DNA of 12,094 nt from RGIG8748 sp045545635 (GCA_045545635.1 JAZQBI010000135.1:1-12094), one strand, 5' to 3'; shown: positions 1 through 6,048, numbered from the stretch's first letter. Numbers and translations: made by a program. Notes: generated from the letters alone by a model not told the origin.

Positions 1-51
1 ATAACACAAGAAGAATTTGACGCAAAGAAAAAACAATTACTTGGTTTATAA
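1..51 (+). CDS. C-terminal tail of a SHOCT-domain protein (partial)
   Basis: Only the last 16 codons and the TAA stop lie in the window. They read ITQEEFDAKKKQLLGL, the typical end of a SHOCT (short C-terminal) domain: an I-T-x-E-E-F-x-x-K-K-x-x-L-L helix followed by GL. SHOCT domains usually sit at the very C-terminus of small, often membrane-associated bacterial proteins and are thought to mediate oligomerisation; their precise role is unclear. The rest of the protein is upstream of the window, so its main function cannot be told. The next gene starts 18 nt downstream with its own ribosome binding site, so the two are probably co-transcribed. Identification rests on the motif only. Confidence 0.75.
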   Translation: MTQEEFDAKKKQLLGL

Positions 52-69
52 TACATAGGAGTATGTGCA

Positions 70-411
70 ATGGGATTATTTTTAATTTTCGCTATTTTGT
101 TTTTTATTTGTCTTTTTTGCGTAGTGCCTTTTATACTTTCGAAAAGCAAGTCATATACTAAACAAGCAGAGGAACATTTTTCAAAGGAATATAAAAGAAG
201 AACAGAACAAGAGAAGGCATTCAACGAAGCGGCAAAAGCACTTGGAGTAAATAATGTATCACCAAATAATATAAACACAGTACCAAAAGAAAAAAATGCA
301 AGTGTTGTAGGTAGAGCGGTTGCAGGCGGTATTATCGCAGGCGGAGCAGGTGCTGTTGTCGGCGCTATTAGTGCTCTTGATAAAAATCAAAAGAATAATT
401 CATCTAAATAA
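70..411 (+). CDS. Small single-pass membrane protein with glycine-zipper-like C-terminus
   Basis: The 113-residue protein has an N-terminal hydrophobic segment (about residues 2-24, rich in F, I and L) that is either a membrane anchor or an uncleaved signal. A charged, coiled-coil-like stretch (about 28-60, many K, E and R) follows, then an Asn-rich linker. The C-terminal segment (about 79-103) has small residues spaced as in glycine-zipper proteins: GRAVAGG, IIAGGAGAVVGAISAL. Such zippers pack helices in membranes or drive oligomerisation. AGGAG at 57-61 precedes the ATG by 8 nt, supporting this start. It follows a SHOCT-domain gene closely, a pairing often seen in accessory regions and prophages (inference). 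No enzymatic motif is visible. The function is unknown; a phage-derived or immunity-type membrane protein is possible but unsupported. Confidence 0.7.
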   Translation: MGLFLIFAILFFICLFCVVPFILSKSKSYTKQAEEHFSKEYKRRTEQEKAFNEAAKALGVNNVSPNNINTVPKEKNASVVGRAVAGGIIAGGAGAVVGAISALDKNQKNNSSK

Positions 412-430
412 TGCGATTATTGTTTAATAC

Positions 431-460
431 GGAGCGGCTCACAATGACCGCTCCTATTAT
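431..460 (+). terminator. Intrinsic terminator after the small membrane protein gene
   Basis: GGAGCGG (431-437) pairs with CCGCTCC (448-454). An inner TCA/TGA pairing (439-441 with 445-447, one bulged C) extends the stem. The tail TATTATTTTC is moderately T-rich. It lies 20 nt past the stop at 411 and separates that unit from the recombinase promoter. Confidence 0.65.
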
Positions 461-482
461 TTTCGATTCTATTCTGTTTCAA

Positions 483-496
483 TAGGGTATACCCTA
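483..496. promoter_or_regulatory. 14-bp perfect palindrome TAGGGTATACCCTA
   Basis: Each arm is TAGGGTA, meeting head to head. A third copy, reading TACCCTA, lies at 575-581 against the -35 box of the recombinase promoter. The identity is wider than the core: TCAATAGGGTAT at 479-490 is the exact reverse complement of ATACCCTATTGA at 574-585 (12 bp). A reused half-site at the promoter suggests an operator or a recombinase binding site. The binding protein is not identifiable from the sequence. Confidence 0.5.
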
Positions 497-520
497 ACGC
501 AATAAAAAATCTGACGTGTT

Positions 521-535
521 TTATGTGTCACATAA
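521..535. promoter_or_regulatory. 7-1-7 inverted repeat TTATGTGtCACATAA
   Basis: A perfect 7-bp dyad about one central T, lying between the TAGGGTA palindrome and the third dyad upstream of the recombinase promoter. Its core, TGTGtCACA, resembles a generic two-fold operator but does not match a regulator site that I can name with confidence. Confidence 0.4.
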
Positions 536-548
536 CTTATTTTGTTAT

Positions 549-566
549 TTTTGAAATATTTCAAAA
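549..566. promoter_or_regulatory. 18-bp perfect palindrome TTTTGAAATATTTCAAAA
   Basis: A perfect 9+9 dyad ending 15 nt before the -35 box of the recombinase promoter. Its AT-rich character and TTTTGAAA arms recall, loosely, the crossover sites of Hin-type invertases, whose arms are also T-rich around TTGA/TCAA. It could equally be an operator. An exact 18-bp palindrome is unlikely by chance even in AT-rich DNA. Confidence 0.45.
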
Positions 567-581
567 TATTCACATACCCTA

Positions 582-610
582 TTGACATACTTTTGGATTT
601 GTGGTATAAT
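582..610 (+). promoter_or_regulatory. Consensus extended -10 promoter of the recombinase gene
   Basis: TTGACA at 582-587, a 17-nt spacer, and TATAAT at 605-610, with TG at 602-603 giving an extended -10 (TGgTATAAT). All elements match the housekeeping sigma consensus. Start of transcription is expected near 617, about 25 nt before the ATG at 642. The adjacent TAGGGTA half-site (575-581) abuts the -35 and could allow repression. Confidence 0.85.
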
Positions 611-641
611 AATATCAGGAAAACAAAAGGAGAGTTTGAAA

Positions 642-1202
642 ATGAGAGTTGCTTATATCAGATGTTCAACAATCGAACAAAACGAGGCGCGTCAGTTGAA
701 AATGATGGAAGAACAAAAGGCGGAAAAGATGTTTATTGACAAGGCAAGCGGAAAGAATACAGACCGCGCCGCGTTCAAAGAAATGATGTCTTTTGTGCGT
801 TCGGGTGATATGGTTATCGTTGAAAGCATTTCACGAATTGCAAGAAACACGCGCGACTTGTTATCAATCGTTTCAGAGTTGACGGAAAAGGGTGTTGAGT
901 TTATAAGTCTGAAAGAAAACATCGACACCACAACACCGCAAGGTAGATTTATGCTGACAGTATTTGCCGCACTTGCAGAATTGGAAAGAGAGAACATTTT
1001 AGAAAGACAACGAGAGGGAATCGAAATAGCAAAGAGCGAGGGCAAATACAAAGGGCGCAAACCCGTTGAGTTTGATGAAGAGAAATTCAAAACACTTTGT
1101 AACAAATGGCGGAGCGGAGAAATAACAGCAACCGCCGCAATGAATGAAATCGGTTTAAAACCTAATACATTCTATCGCAGAGTAAAGGAATTGGGGTTGT
1201 AA
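642..1202 (+). CDS. Small serine recombinase (resolvase/invertase family)
   Basis: The 186-residue protein catalyses site-specific DNA strand exchange through a serine-DNA link. The N-terminal catalytic domain opens with YIRCST: Arg7 and nucleophile Ser9 match the family pattern Y-x-R-x-S-T. The second arginine motif is SRIARN (Arg65, Arg68). The GRFMLTVFAALAELERE block (about 101-117) starts the long dimerisation helix. GRKP (138-141) marks the hinge to a C-terminal helix-turn-helix (about 150-184, TATAAMNEIGLKPNTFYRRV) that reads the site. Length equals that of Hin/Pin/resolvase proteins, so it looks intact. I chose the ATG at 642 because AAAGGAG (626-632) is 9 nt before it and the promoter is at 582-610; an upstream in-frame ATG at 582 lies inside the promoter. 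It could be a resolvase, an invertase or a regulator of a mobile element. The substrate site is not proven. Confidence 0.93.
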   Translation: MRVAYIRCSTIEQNEARQLKMMEEQKAEKMFIDKASGKNTDRAAFKEMMSFVRSGDMVIVESISRIARNTRDLLSIVSELTEKGVEFISLKENIDTTTPQGRFMLTVFAALAELERENILERQREGIEIAKSEGKYKGRKPVEFDEEKFKTLCNKWRSGEITATAAMNEIGLKPNTFYRRVKELGL

Positions 1203-1247
1203 ACACAACCCCGAAACAAATCAGAATAAAGCGGGAAACCGTTTTTA
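1193..1247 (+). terminator. Tandem hairpins ending the recombinase transcript
   Basis: The first hairpin, GGGGTTGT (1193-1200) with ACAACCCC (1205-1212), has 8 bp and an AAAC loop and overlaps the stop codon, but no T-tract follows. The second has stem AAAGCGG/CCGTTTT (1228-1234 with 1239-1245, one G-U pair), a GAAA tetraloop, and runs directly into a T-tract (1242-1246). The second is the better terminator candidate. Confidence 0.5.
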
Positions 1248-1252
1248 TAAGT

Positions 1253-1344
1253 TCCACATTTTCAAAATCCACATTTTTGCTTTTGGAGAAAATGAAAAAA
1301 ATCAGAATCCACATAAAATTCCAAAAACCACGCAAAAATCCACT
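1253..1344. repeat. Irregular short repeats of TCCAC(A) in non-coding DNA
   Basis: The gene-free gap between the recombinase stop (1202) and the rubrerythrin stop (1424) is A-rich. It carries TCCACA at 1253, 1268 and 1308, and TCCACT at 1339; three of the four are preceded by AA. Spacing is irregular (15, 40, 31 nt). I see no gene here. The motif is similar to but not the same as a DnaA box. Confidence 0.3.
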
Positions 1345-1352
1345 CAAAACGC

Positions 1353-1386
1353 AAAGAAAAAGGATAGAGCGTCAATCACTCTATCC
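1353..1386 (-). terminator. Intrinsic terminator of the perR-rubrerythrin operon
   Basis: On the - strand, GGATAGAG (1386-1379) pairs with CTCTATCC (1369-1362) around a 9-nt loop, and TTTTTCTTT follows immediately (1361-1353). It is 38 nt past the rubrerythrin stop. On the + strand there is no T-tract after the stem, so the signal belongs to the - strand. Confidence 0.8.
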
Positions 1387-1423
1387 CATTCAAAACATTA
1401 GTATTTATGCGCTTTTGGAACAA

Positions 1424-2008
1424 TTAGAAGTATCTCTTGAGTAAGCCTTCTAAACCTTTACCGTGGCGAGCTTCGTCTCTTGCCATTTCGTGAACTGTGT
1501 CGTGGATTGCATCGAGACCGTTTTTCTTTGCGCAGGAGGCAAGGTCGAATTTGCCCTGAGTTGCGCCATATTCACAGTCAACTCTCCACTTTAAGTTGTC
1601 CTTTGTGGTAGCTTTCATATTCGGTTCAAGGTCCTCGCCGAGAAGTTCTGCAAACTTAGCGGCATGCTCTGCCTCTTCGTAAGCTGCCTTTTCCCAGTAG
1701 AGACCTACTTCGGGATATCCTTCACGGTGAGCAATTCTTGCCATACAGAGGTACATTCCAACTTCTGCACATTCGCCGTTGAAGTTAGCCATAAGCTGTT
1801 CAAAGATATATTTCTTATCTTCTTCGCTTATATCGGGGTTATTCTTTACGGTCTTACCGTACACACCGTATTCGTGTTCTGCAGCAAGAGCAGCACCCTC
1901 CTGCATCTCCTTGAATTTTTCTGCGGGCACCTTACATACGGGGCACTTTTCGGGAGCAGCATCTCCCTCGTGAACATAACCGCAAACTGAACATACAAAT
2001 TTTTTCAT
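1424..2008 (-). CDS. Reverse rubrerythrin (rubredoxin domain first, then diiron domain)
   Basis: The 194-residue cytoplasmic protein has the peroxide/oxygen-reducing rubrerythrin domains in swapped order. The N-terminal rubredoxin domain has an iron site of Cys6, Cys9, Cys22 and Cys25 (CSVCGY and CPVCK). The ferritin-like four-helix domain follows (about 62-190). Its likely diiron ligands fall in NGE (Glu79), YEEAEHA (Glu112, His115), DCEYG (Glu146) and DEARH (Glu179, His182). This layout is that of clostridial reverse rubrerythrins, which reduce H2O2 and O2 with electrons from NADH-driven redox partners. The start at 2008 is preferred over 2023 because GGAGGA (2021-2016) lies 7 nt before it, leaving the upstream ATG overlapping the ribosome binding site. 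It follows perR by 35 nt with no promoter between, so it is probably in the PerR-controlled operon. Confidence 0.93.
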   Translation of the reverse strand: MKKFVCSVCGYVHEGDAAPEKCPVCKVPAEKFKEMQEGAALAAEHEYGVYGKTVKNNPDISEEDKKYIFEQLMANFNGECAEVGMYLCMARIAHREGYPEVGLYWEKAAYEEAEHAAKFAELLGEDLEPNMKATTKDNLKWRVDCEYGATQGKFDLASCAKKNGLDAIHDTVHEMARDEARHGKGLEGLLKRYF

Positions 2009-2043
2009 ACCAAATTCCTCCATTTTATAAATATAATTTTTAA

Positions 2044-2409
2044 TTATTTACAATTCTTGCACAAACCGAAGAAGAAAAGTCTGTGACTTGTGTGTTCAAA
2101 ACCTTCCGGAAGATTTTCGCTTATTACCGCCTCAGGCAAGGAAAAGAACATATCATATACCCTGTCACAGCCGCTGCAAACAAAATGCTGATGATCGGAT
2201 GTGTCTGCATCAAAGTGAGTTTTGCCTCCGGTATCAAGTCTTATTACCTTTCCCATATCCACAAGTCTGTTGCAATTACGGTATACCGTAGCCAGGCTCA
2301 GGTTGGGAAGAAGGCTCTTAAGGTCCTGATGGATTTCCTCGGCAGTGGGATGTGCTGTGGTGTTTCTGAGATAATCCAGAATGCACTCACGCTGTCGTGA
2401 AAAGTTCAT
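2044..2409 (-). CDS. perR: PerR-type peroxide-sensing repressor (Fur family)
   Basis: The 121-residue metal-dependent repressor loses DNA binding when H2O2 oxidises its metal-binding histidines. A winged helix lies at about 5-60, with recognition region LSLATVYRN (37-45). The five regulatory metal ligands known from Bacillus subtilis PerR align: His20 (HPTAEE), Asp67 (HFDAD), His73 and His75 (SDHQH), Asp86 (VYD). The structural zinc site is Cys78/Cys81 and Cys117/Cys120. The aspartate ligands and the neighbouring rubrerythrin gene favour PerR over Fur or Zur. It lacks the roughly 17 residues that precede the winged helix in B. subtilis PerR, but AAGGAGG (2422-2416) fits this ATG and the promoter leaves no room for a longer start. 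It is expected to repress its own operon through the box at 2429-2453. Confidence 0.9.
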   Translation of the reverse strand: MNFSRQRECILDYLRNTTAHPTAEEIHQDLKSLLPNLSLATVYRNCNRLVDMGKVIRLDTGGKTHFDADTSDHQHFVCSGCDRVYDMFFSLPEAVISENLPEGFEHTSHRLFFFGLCKNCK

Positions 2410-2428
2410 AAACTGCCTCCTTCAAAAC

Positions 2429-2453
2429 GAAAATGATAATGATTATTATTTTC
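2429..2453 (-). promoter_or_regulatory. PerR/Fur-type operator over the perR transcription start
   Basis: A 12-1-12 dyad centred on G2441, with a single mismatch between arms (GAAAATGATAAT / ATTATTATTTTC). The core TGATAATgATTATTA (2434-2448) fits the PerR box TTATAATnATTATAA at 12 of 14 defined positions. It lies just downstream of the -10 box, so bound protein would block initiation. Autoregulation is inferred. Confidence 0.8.
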
Positions 2454-2459
2454 AAATGT

Positions 2460-2488
2460 ATTATACACAACGCGATTCTGTTTGTCAA
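2460..2488 (-). promoter_or_regulatory. Consensus promoter of the perR-rubrerythrin operon
   Basis: On the - strand, TTGACA (2488-2483), a 17-nt spacer, and TATAAT (2465-2460), both perfect matches to the housekeeping consensus. The start of transcription is expected near 2453, at the edge of the PerR box, giving a leader of roughly 45 nt before the ATG at 2409. Confidence 0.85.
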
Positions 2489-2517
2489 TACTTTTTTAAA
2501 AAAATTTCCCAAAATCC

Positions 2518-2546
2518 TTGAAATTTCACAATATTTGATATATACT
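2518..2546 (+). promoter_or_regulatory. Promoter of the surface-glycan / pheST operon
   Basis: TTGAAA (2518-2523), a 17-nt spacer, and TATACT (2541-2546), one mismatch from consensus in each box. It is divergent from the perR promoter, with 29 bp between the two -35 boxes. The gene starts at 2597, giving a leader of about 45 nt. No other convincing promoter is seen between here and pheT. Confidence 0.6.
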
Positions 2547-2596
2547 ATATCCTGTCTAGTTATATAATAATGTAAAAAATCGAAAGGTGGTATACG

Positions 2597-4477
2597 ATGC
2601 TGTTAAAAAGAGTGTATCTGTGGTTAATAACGGTATGGAAATACCTGGTAGCCGCCTATGATGACAGTATTCCGGGAAAGGTTATCTCAAAGCTTTCCGG
2701 ATTTTTTGAAAAAAAGCTCAAAACATCGGTAATATTTACTTATTTTCGTGAGCGGTTTTTTGATATGTCTGTTGTCAAACATAGCATTGCAGCAAAATTG
2801 ATTTTTCTTCCGCTTTCCTTGCTTCGCGATTTTTATAACCGCTATGGCAAAAAAGCAGTACATTTTATAAAAGAAAGTAAAATTGCAGGTTTTGTCTCTC
2901 AGCTTCCTGCTATTTCTTCAAGGCGTCTTGGGTTGTTCCTGTTTTTTATGGGATTGGGTATTCTTGCCGGCTCACCGATAACCGGCGGATTTTTAACTGC
3001 AGAAATCTTCTTTTCTGCAGGGTTTATCGTTCTTGGAGCTGTTCTTTTGCCTATTAAGGAATCTTTTTTCAATGTATTTATGTCATCATTTATCGGCAAG
3101 ATAATATCTGCCTTCATGCTTGATATACATATAGAGAAGAAAAATCCGGTGGAAAGCTTCTTCAAACCTGCCTTCATTATTCCGATTGCACTTATTATGG
3201 GATTTTTGTTTGGAATCTCCAATGTCACATATATGCTGGTTATTCTTGCAGGTCTTGTAGTTGCGGCACTCGTTTTATACAAAACGGTTATTGGCATTTT
3301 CCTGTTGGTTCTGTCCGCACCCATACTTCCGACTATGGCAGTTGCGGCACTTACATGCCTTTGCATTTTGTCCTATGTGCTTCACCTGGCATTTGACGAT
3401 AACACCTCATATAAGATGACTTCCTATTCTTCCGTGATAGCTGCATTTCTTATTCTTGTAGGTATAACAAGCTTTACGGGAATTTTTCCCGGAAGTTCCA
3501 TTCCTGCTTTCCTTATATATGTAATATTTACTCTTGCTTTCCCTGTAATCACAAACACAATAAAAACCGAAAAGCAGTGGAAAGCCCTTGTAGCCACCTT
3601 TGCACTTTCGGCATTTCTTGTTGCACTGTACGGTGTTATTCAGAACTTTACTCAGCTTGGAACAAATCAGAGTTGGGTTGACGGAAATATGTTTGAAAAT
3701 ATCAAAACCCGTGTTTTCTCCACACTCGCTAACCCCAATGTTCTTGGTCAGTTCCTCATACTTTCCATACCCATTACTGTTGCCTGTGCTATTTATAACA
3801 GCAACATCAAATCAAGAATTCTATATGCGGTAGTTATTCTCGTTATGGTACTCTGTCTGTGGTTCACATGGTCACGAGCTGCCTGGGTGGGCGTAGCTAT
3901 GGCAATAGTTATTATGCTTTCCAAGAAGGACAAGCGTTTTATGGGGCTGTGCATTGCAGCTGTCCTGCTTATGCTCATTCTTCTTCCCCAAAGTATCATA
4001 TCACGACTTACAAGTATCGGTAACACAAGCGACACCTCCACTGCATACCGTGTATCAGTGTGGATCGGATCTCTTGGTGTTGTACGCAAGTTCTTCCTGA
4101 CCGGTGTCGGTCTTGGTGCAGATGCCTTTGGTGCCGCATATACCGACTTTGCACTGGGCGGTGCGGATTTTGCCCAGCATGCCCACAACTTCTATCTGCA
4201 GTTGATTTGCGATATGGGTATAGGCGGACTTATCCTCTTTATATTTATGATTCTTATTGCATACAAATGCATTTCCAATCTTGGAAAAGGGAACAATCTT
4301 ACCAATCTTGTTGCCTACGGTTGTGCAGGATCTCTTGTGGGATATATGTTCCAGGCATTTGCGGAAACCATGTGGTACAACTACCGTATGCTTCTTGTAT
4401 TCTGGATATTCCTTGCCTTTATTCAGGTAGCCTCGGGATTTACTTCCTCCGGGGAAGGAGTTGACTGCGTTGATTAA
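2597..4477 (+). CDS. O-antigen ligase / Wzy polymerase-like polytopic membrane protein
   Basis: The 626-residue protein has an amphipathic, basic N-terminal part (1-108) and then about a dozen hydrophobic segments from 111 to 611. Family hallmarks of the WaaL/Wzy_C superfamily are in the C-terminal half: RVFSTLANPNVLG (372-384), WSRAAW (425-430), GVGLGADAF (503-511), and AQHAHNFYLQLICDMGIGG (526-544) in a long extracytoplasmic loop, with His528 and His530 as the likely key residues. Such proteins transfer or polymerise lipid-linked glycans on the outer face of the cytoplasmic membrane. In a Gram-positive the acceptor is not lipid A, so a teichoic-acid-like, capsule or glycoprotein acceptor is more likely (inference). 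AAAGGTGG precedes the ATG. The next gene, a glycosyltransferase, overlaps the 3' end by 8 nt, suggesting coupled translation and a shared glycan pathway. Which polymer it makes cannot be told. Confidence 0.85.
   Translation: MLLKRVYLWLITVWKYLVAAYDDSIPGKVISKLSGFFEKKLKTSVIFTYFRERFFDMSVVKHSIAAKLIFLPLSLLRDFYNRYGKKAVHFIKESKIAGFVSQLPAISSRRLGLFLFFMGLGILAGSPITGGFLTAEIFFSAGFIVLGAVLLPIKESFFNVFMSSFIGKIISAFMLDIHIEKKNPVESFFKPAFIIPIALIMGFLFGISNVTYMLVILAGLVVAALVLYKTVIGIFLLVLSAPILPTMAVAALTCLCILSYVLHLAFDDNTSYKMTSYSSVIAAFLILVGITSFTGIFPGSSIPAFLIYVIFTLAFPVITNTIKTEKQWKALVATFALSAFLVALYGVIQNFTQLGTNQSWVDGNMFENIKTRVFSTLANPNVLGQFLILSIPITVACAIYNSNIKSRILYAVVILVMVLCLWFTWSRAAWVGVAMAIVIMLSKKDKRFMGLCIAAVLLMLILLPQSIISRLTSIGNTSDTSTAYRVSVWIGSLGVVRKFFLTGVGLGADAFGAAYTDFALGGADFAQHAHNFYLQLICDMGIGGLILFIFMILIAYKCISNLGKGNNLTNLVAYGCAGSLVGYMFQAFAETMWYNYRMLLVFWIFLAFIQVASGFTSSGEGVDCVD
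4454..4460 (+). promoter_or_regulatory. Ribosome binding site setting a TTG start
   Basis: GAAGGAG lies 9 nt before TTG at 4470. A TTG at 4461 in the same frame directly abuts it, so cannot be used, and the first ATG (4482) is 21 nt away. This selects TTG 4470 for the glycosyltransferase. Confidence 0.65.
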
Positions 4478-5561
4478 AGTAATGCATGTTCTCACCGATA
4501 CAAACATAGGCGGTGCCGGAATATGGCTTATAAACTTTCTGGAAAATTATAACAGAAAAGAATTTGACATCGTAGCAGTACTTGCAAAAAACGCGGCGAT
4601 ATTACCAAGAATAAAAGAACTCGGTGTAAAAACCATTGAACTGGATGGTGTAGGCGATATTTCCTTCTCTCTCCCCTCGGTGAAATCATTTGTAAATATA
4701 ATGAAAAAGGAGAAACCTGCCATAATTCATACTCATGCCAGTCTTTCGGCAAGGATAGCTGCAAAGCTGTGCAGAATTCCCGTGGTTCATACCCGTCACT
4801 GTATCGAAGGGAAAAAATCATTTCCCGTTAATATGGTGTACAGCTTTATAAACAGAACACTAAGTGCTCATGTCACCGGAGTTTCCAAGGCGGTCTGTGA
4901 CAATCTTCTTGCGGACGGAATTCCCCAAAGCAGAGTTTCCCTTATTTACAACGGAATTACTCCCCTGAGAGATTTCTCCCCTGAGGAAAGAATAGCTGCC
5001 AGAAAAAAATATTCAATTCCGGAAGATGCCCTTGTAGTAGGACTTGTGGCAAGACTTGAGCAAGTCAAAAATCCGATGCTCTTTGTTGAGACGGCAAAGC
5101 TCACAGTCAAGAAAATACCAAATGTATTTTTTGTTCTGTGCGGAGACGGAAGTCTCAGGGACAAAGTAACCGAAGCAATACACCCCATAAAAGACAAGGT
5201 TCTTATGACAGGGTATACAAAAGATGTAGAAACCATTTACAATACAATGGATATATTTACCCTGACATCAGACAGTGAGGCGCTCAGCATTGCAATTATT
5301 GAAGCGCTTTCTGCAGGAGCGGCAGTAATTACAACCCGTTCCGGCGGACCTACGGAAATCATAGAAAACGGCGAAAACGGTCTTACGGTACCGTGCAACG
5401 ACAAGGAAGCCCTGTCCGATGCCATTGTACAGCTTGCCCAAAGCCCCGAAAAAAGAAAGGCTTTCATCCAAAAGGGCAAAAAGCTGGCAACGGAAAAATT
5501 CAGCGCACTCAAAATGGCAGAAGCCATTGAAAATATATACACAAACCTGACCTCCCATTAA
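4470..5561 (+). CDS. GT4-family glycosyltransferase (GT-B fold)
   Basis: The 363-residue cytoplasmic or membrane-peripheral enzyme transfers a sugar from a nucleotide donor to a lipid-linked or glycan acceptor. The N-terminal acceptor domain opens with IKVMHVLTDTNIGGAG (2-17), the glycine-rich loop of the family, and has IIHTHAS (85-91) and HTRHC (107-111). The C-terminal donor domain starts at about 187 and has RLEQVKNP (Arg195, Lys200, donor phosphate contacts) and CGDGSLR. Its retaining-enzyme E-x7-E motif is E270 to E278 (EALSIAIIE), followed by SGGPTEII. Full length for the family. TTG at 4470 was chosen for its ribosome binding site, giving the sequence MIKVMHVL, a normal GT4 beginning. 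The 8-nt overlap with the upstream ligase-like gene points to the same surface glycan pathway. Donor and acceptor are not predictable. Confidence 0.9.
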   Translation: MIKVMHVLTDTNIGGAGIWLINFLENYNRKEFDIVAVLAKNAAILPRIKELGVKTIELDGVGDISFSLPSVKSFVNIMKKEKPAIIHTHASLSARIAAKLCRIPVVHTRHCIEGKKSFPVNMVYSFINRTLSAHVTGVSKAVCDNLLADGIPQSRVSLIYNGITPLRDFSPEERIAARKKYSIPEDALVVGLVARLEQVKNPMLFVETAKLTVKKIPNVFFVLCGDGSLRDKVTEAIHPIKDKVLMTGYTKDVETIYNTMDIFTLTSDSEALSIAIIEALSAGAAVITTRSGGPTEIIENGENGLTVPCNDKEALSDAIVQLAQSPEKRKAFIQKGKKLATEKFSALKMAEAIENIYTNLTSH

Positions 5562-5577
5562 AGAAAGGAAGATTGTT

Positions 5578-6048
5578 ATGAAAAAAAGAAAGCTAAATGC
5601 AATAGACATTGGTGTAATCGTGATTGTTGCAATAGTAATAATAGCTGCTGCAATATTGCTTTTACCCAAAAAAGCCGCAGATCCCATACCGGTGGAGGCT
5701 GAAAAAATAGAACCCCAGACCGTAGTTCTGGAAGTTAAAGAAAAAACAGCCGGCTTTTGCGAAGCCATCAAAAAGGGTGATACGGTAAAGGATCCTGCAA
5801 ATATGAAGGAAATCGGCAAAATCGTATCCATAGATCAGGTTCCCTCCACTGCATACACCGTGTCTCCTGCAGATGCATCCTTTGTAGTGGCAACCGTTCC
5901 GGACAGATATGATCTGTATATTACAGTTAAGCTTACCGGAGTCAGAGAAACAAAGCGTATCGGAAACGGCCTTGCAATCCGCGGCAAAAAATATATGTGT
6001 CAGGGATACATAGTTGATGTAATTAAAGGAAAGGGGAATACCAAATGA
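5578..6048 (+). CDS. DUF4330-family single-pass membrane protein, first copy
   Basis: The 156-residue protein has a short basic N-terminus (KKRK), an LNAIDIGVIVIV entry, and one membrane segment at about 10-29. The remainder is probably outside the cell and beta-rich. Two blocks match the next gene product: GDTVKDPANMKEIGKIVSI (67-85) and VPDRYDLYITVKLTG (107-121). It ends with an IGNGLAIRGKKYMCQGYIVDV block (128-148). This order (anchor plus compact domain with P-D-[RK]-Y-D) is that of DUF4330, a family with no known biochemical role. AAAGGAA precedes the ATG by 7 nt, and the glycosyltransferase ends 16 nt upstream. Its stop overlaps the next start by 4 nt (ATGA). A helper in glycan export or assembly is inferred from position only; no catalytic motif is visible. 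Confidence 0.75.
   Translation: MKKRKLNAIDIGVIVIVAIVIIAAAILLLPKKAADPIPVEAEKIEPQTVVLEVKEKTAGFCEAIKKGDTVKDPANMKEIGKIVSIDQVPSTAYTVSPADASFVVATVPDRYDLYITVKLTGVRETKRIGNGLAIRGKKYMCQGYIVDVIKGKGNTK

Noticed and set aside
692..1105. 137-codon - strand open frame inside the recombinase
   Set aside because: It is a shadow of the recombinase frame with no ribosome binding site or family resemblance.
1193..1212. 8-bp GGGGTTGT/ACAACCCC hairpin as a terminator on its own
   Set aside because: No T-tract follows on either strand; the hairpin at 1228-1246 is the better terminator, so it is listed only as part of the tandem.
2025..2036. TTATAAATATAA dyad between perR and rubrerythrin as a second PerR box
   Set aside because: Arms are only 5 bp with the wrong centre spacing for the 7-1-7 PerR pattern, and AT-rich intergenic DNA gives such matches easily.
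2460..2546. PerR control of the divergent glycan operon
   Set aside because: The PerR box is about 70 nt upstream of the glycan promoter -35 and no second box is seen near that promoter.
5268..5831. 187-codon - strand open frame across the glycosyltransferase / DUF4330 junction
   Set aside because: It is antisense to two well-supported genes and has no start signal or recognisable domain.
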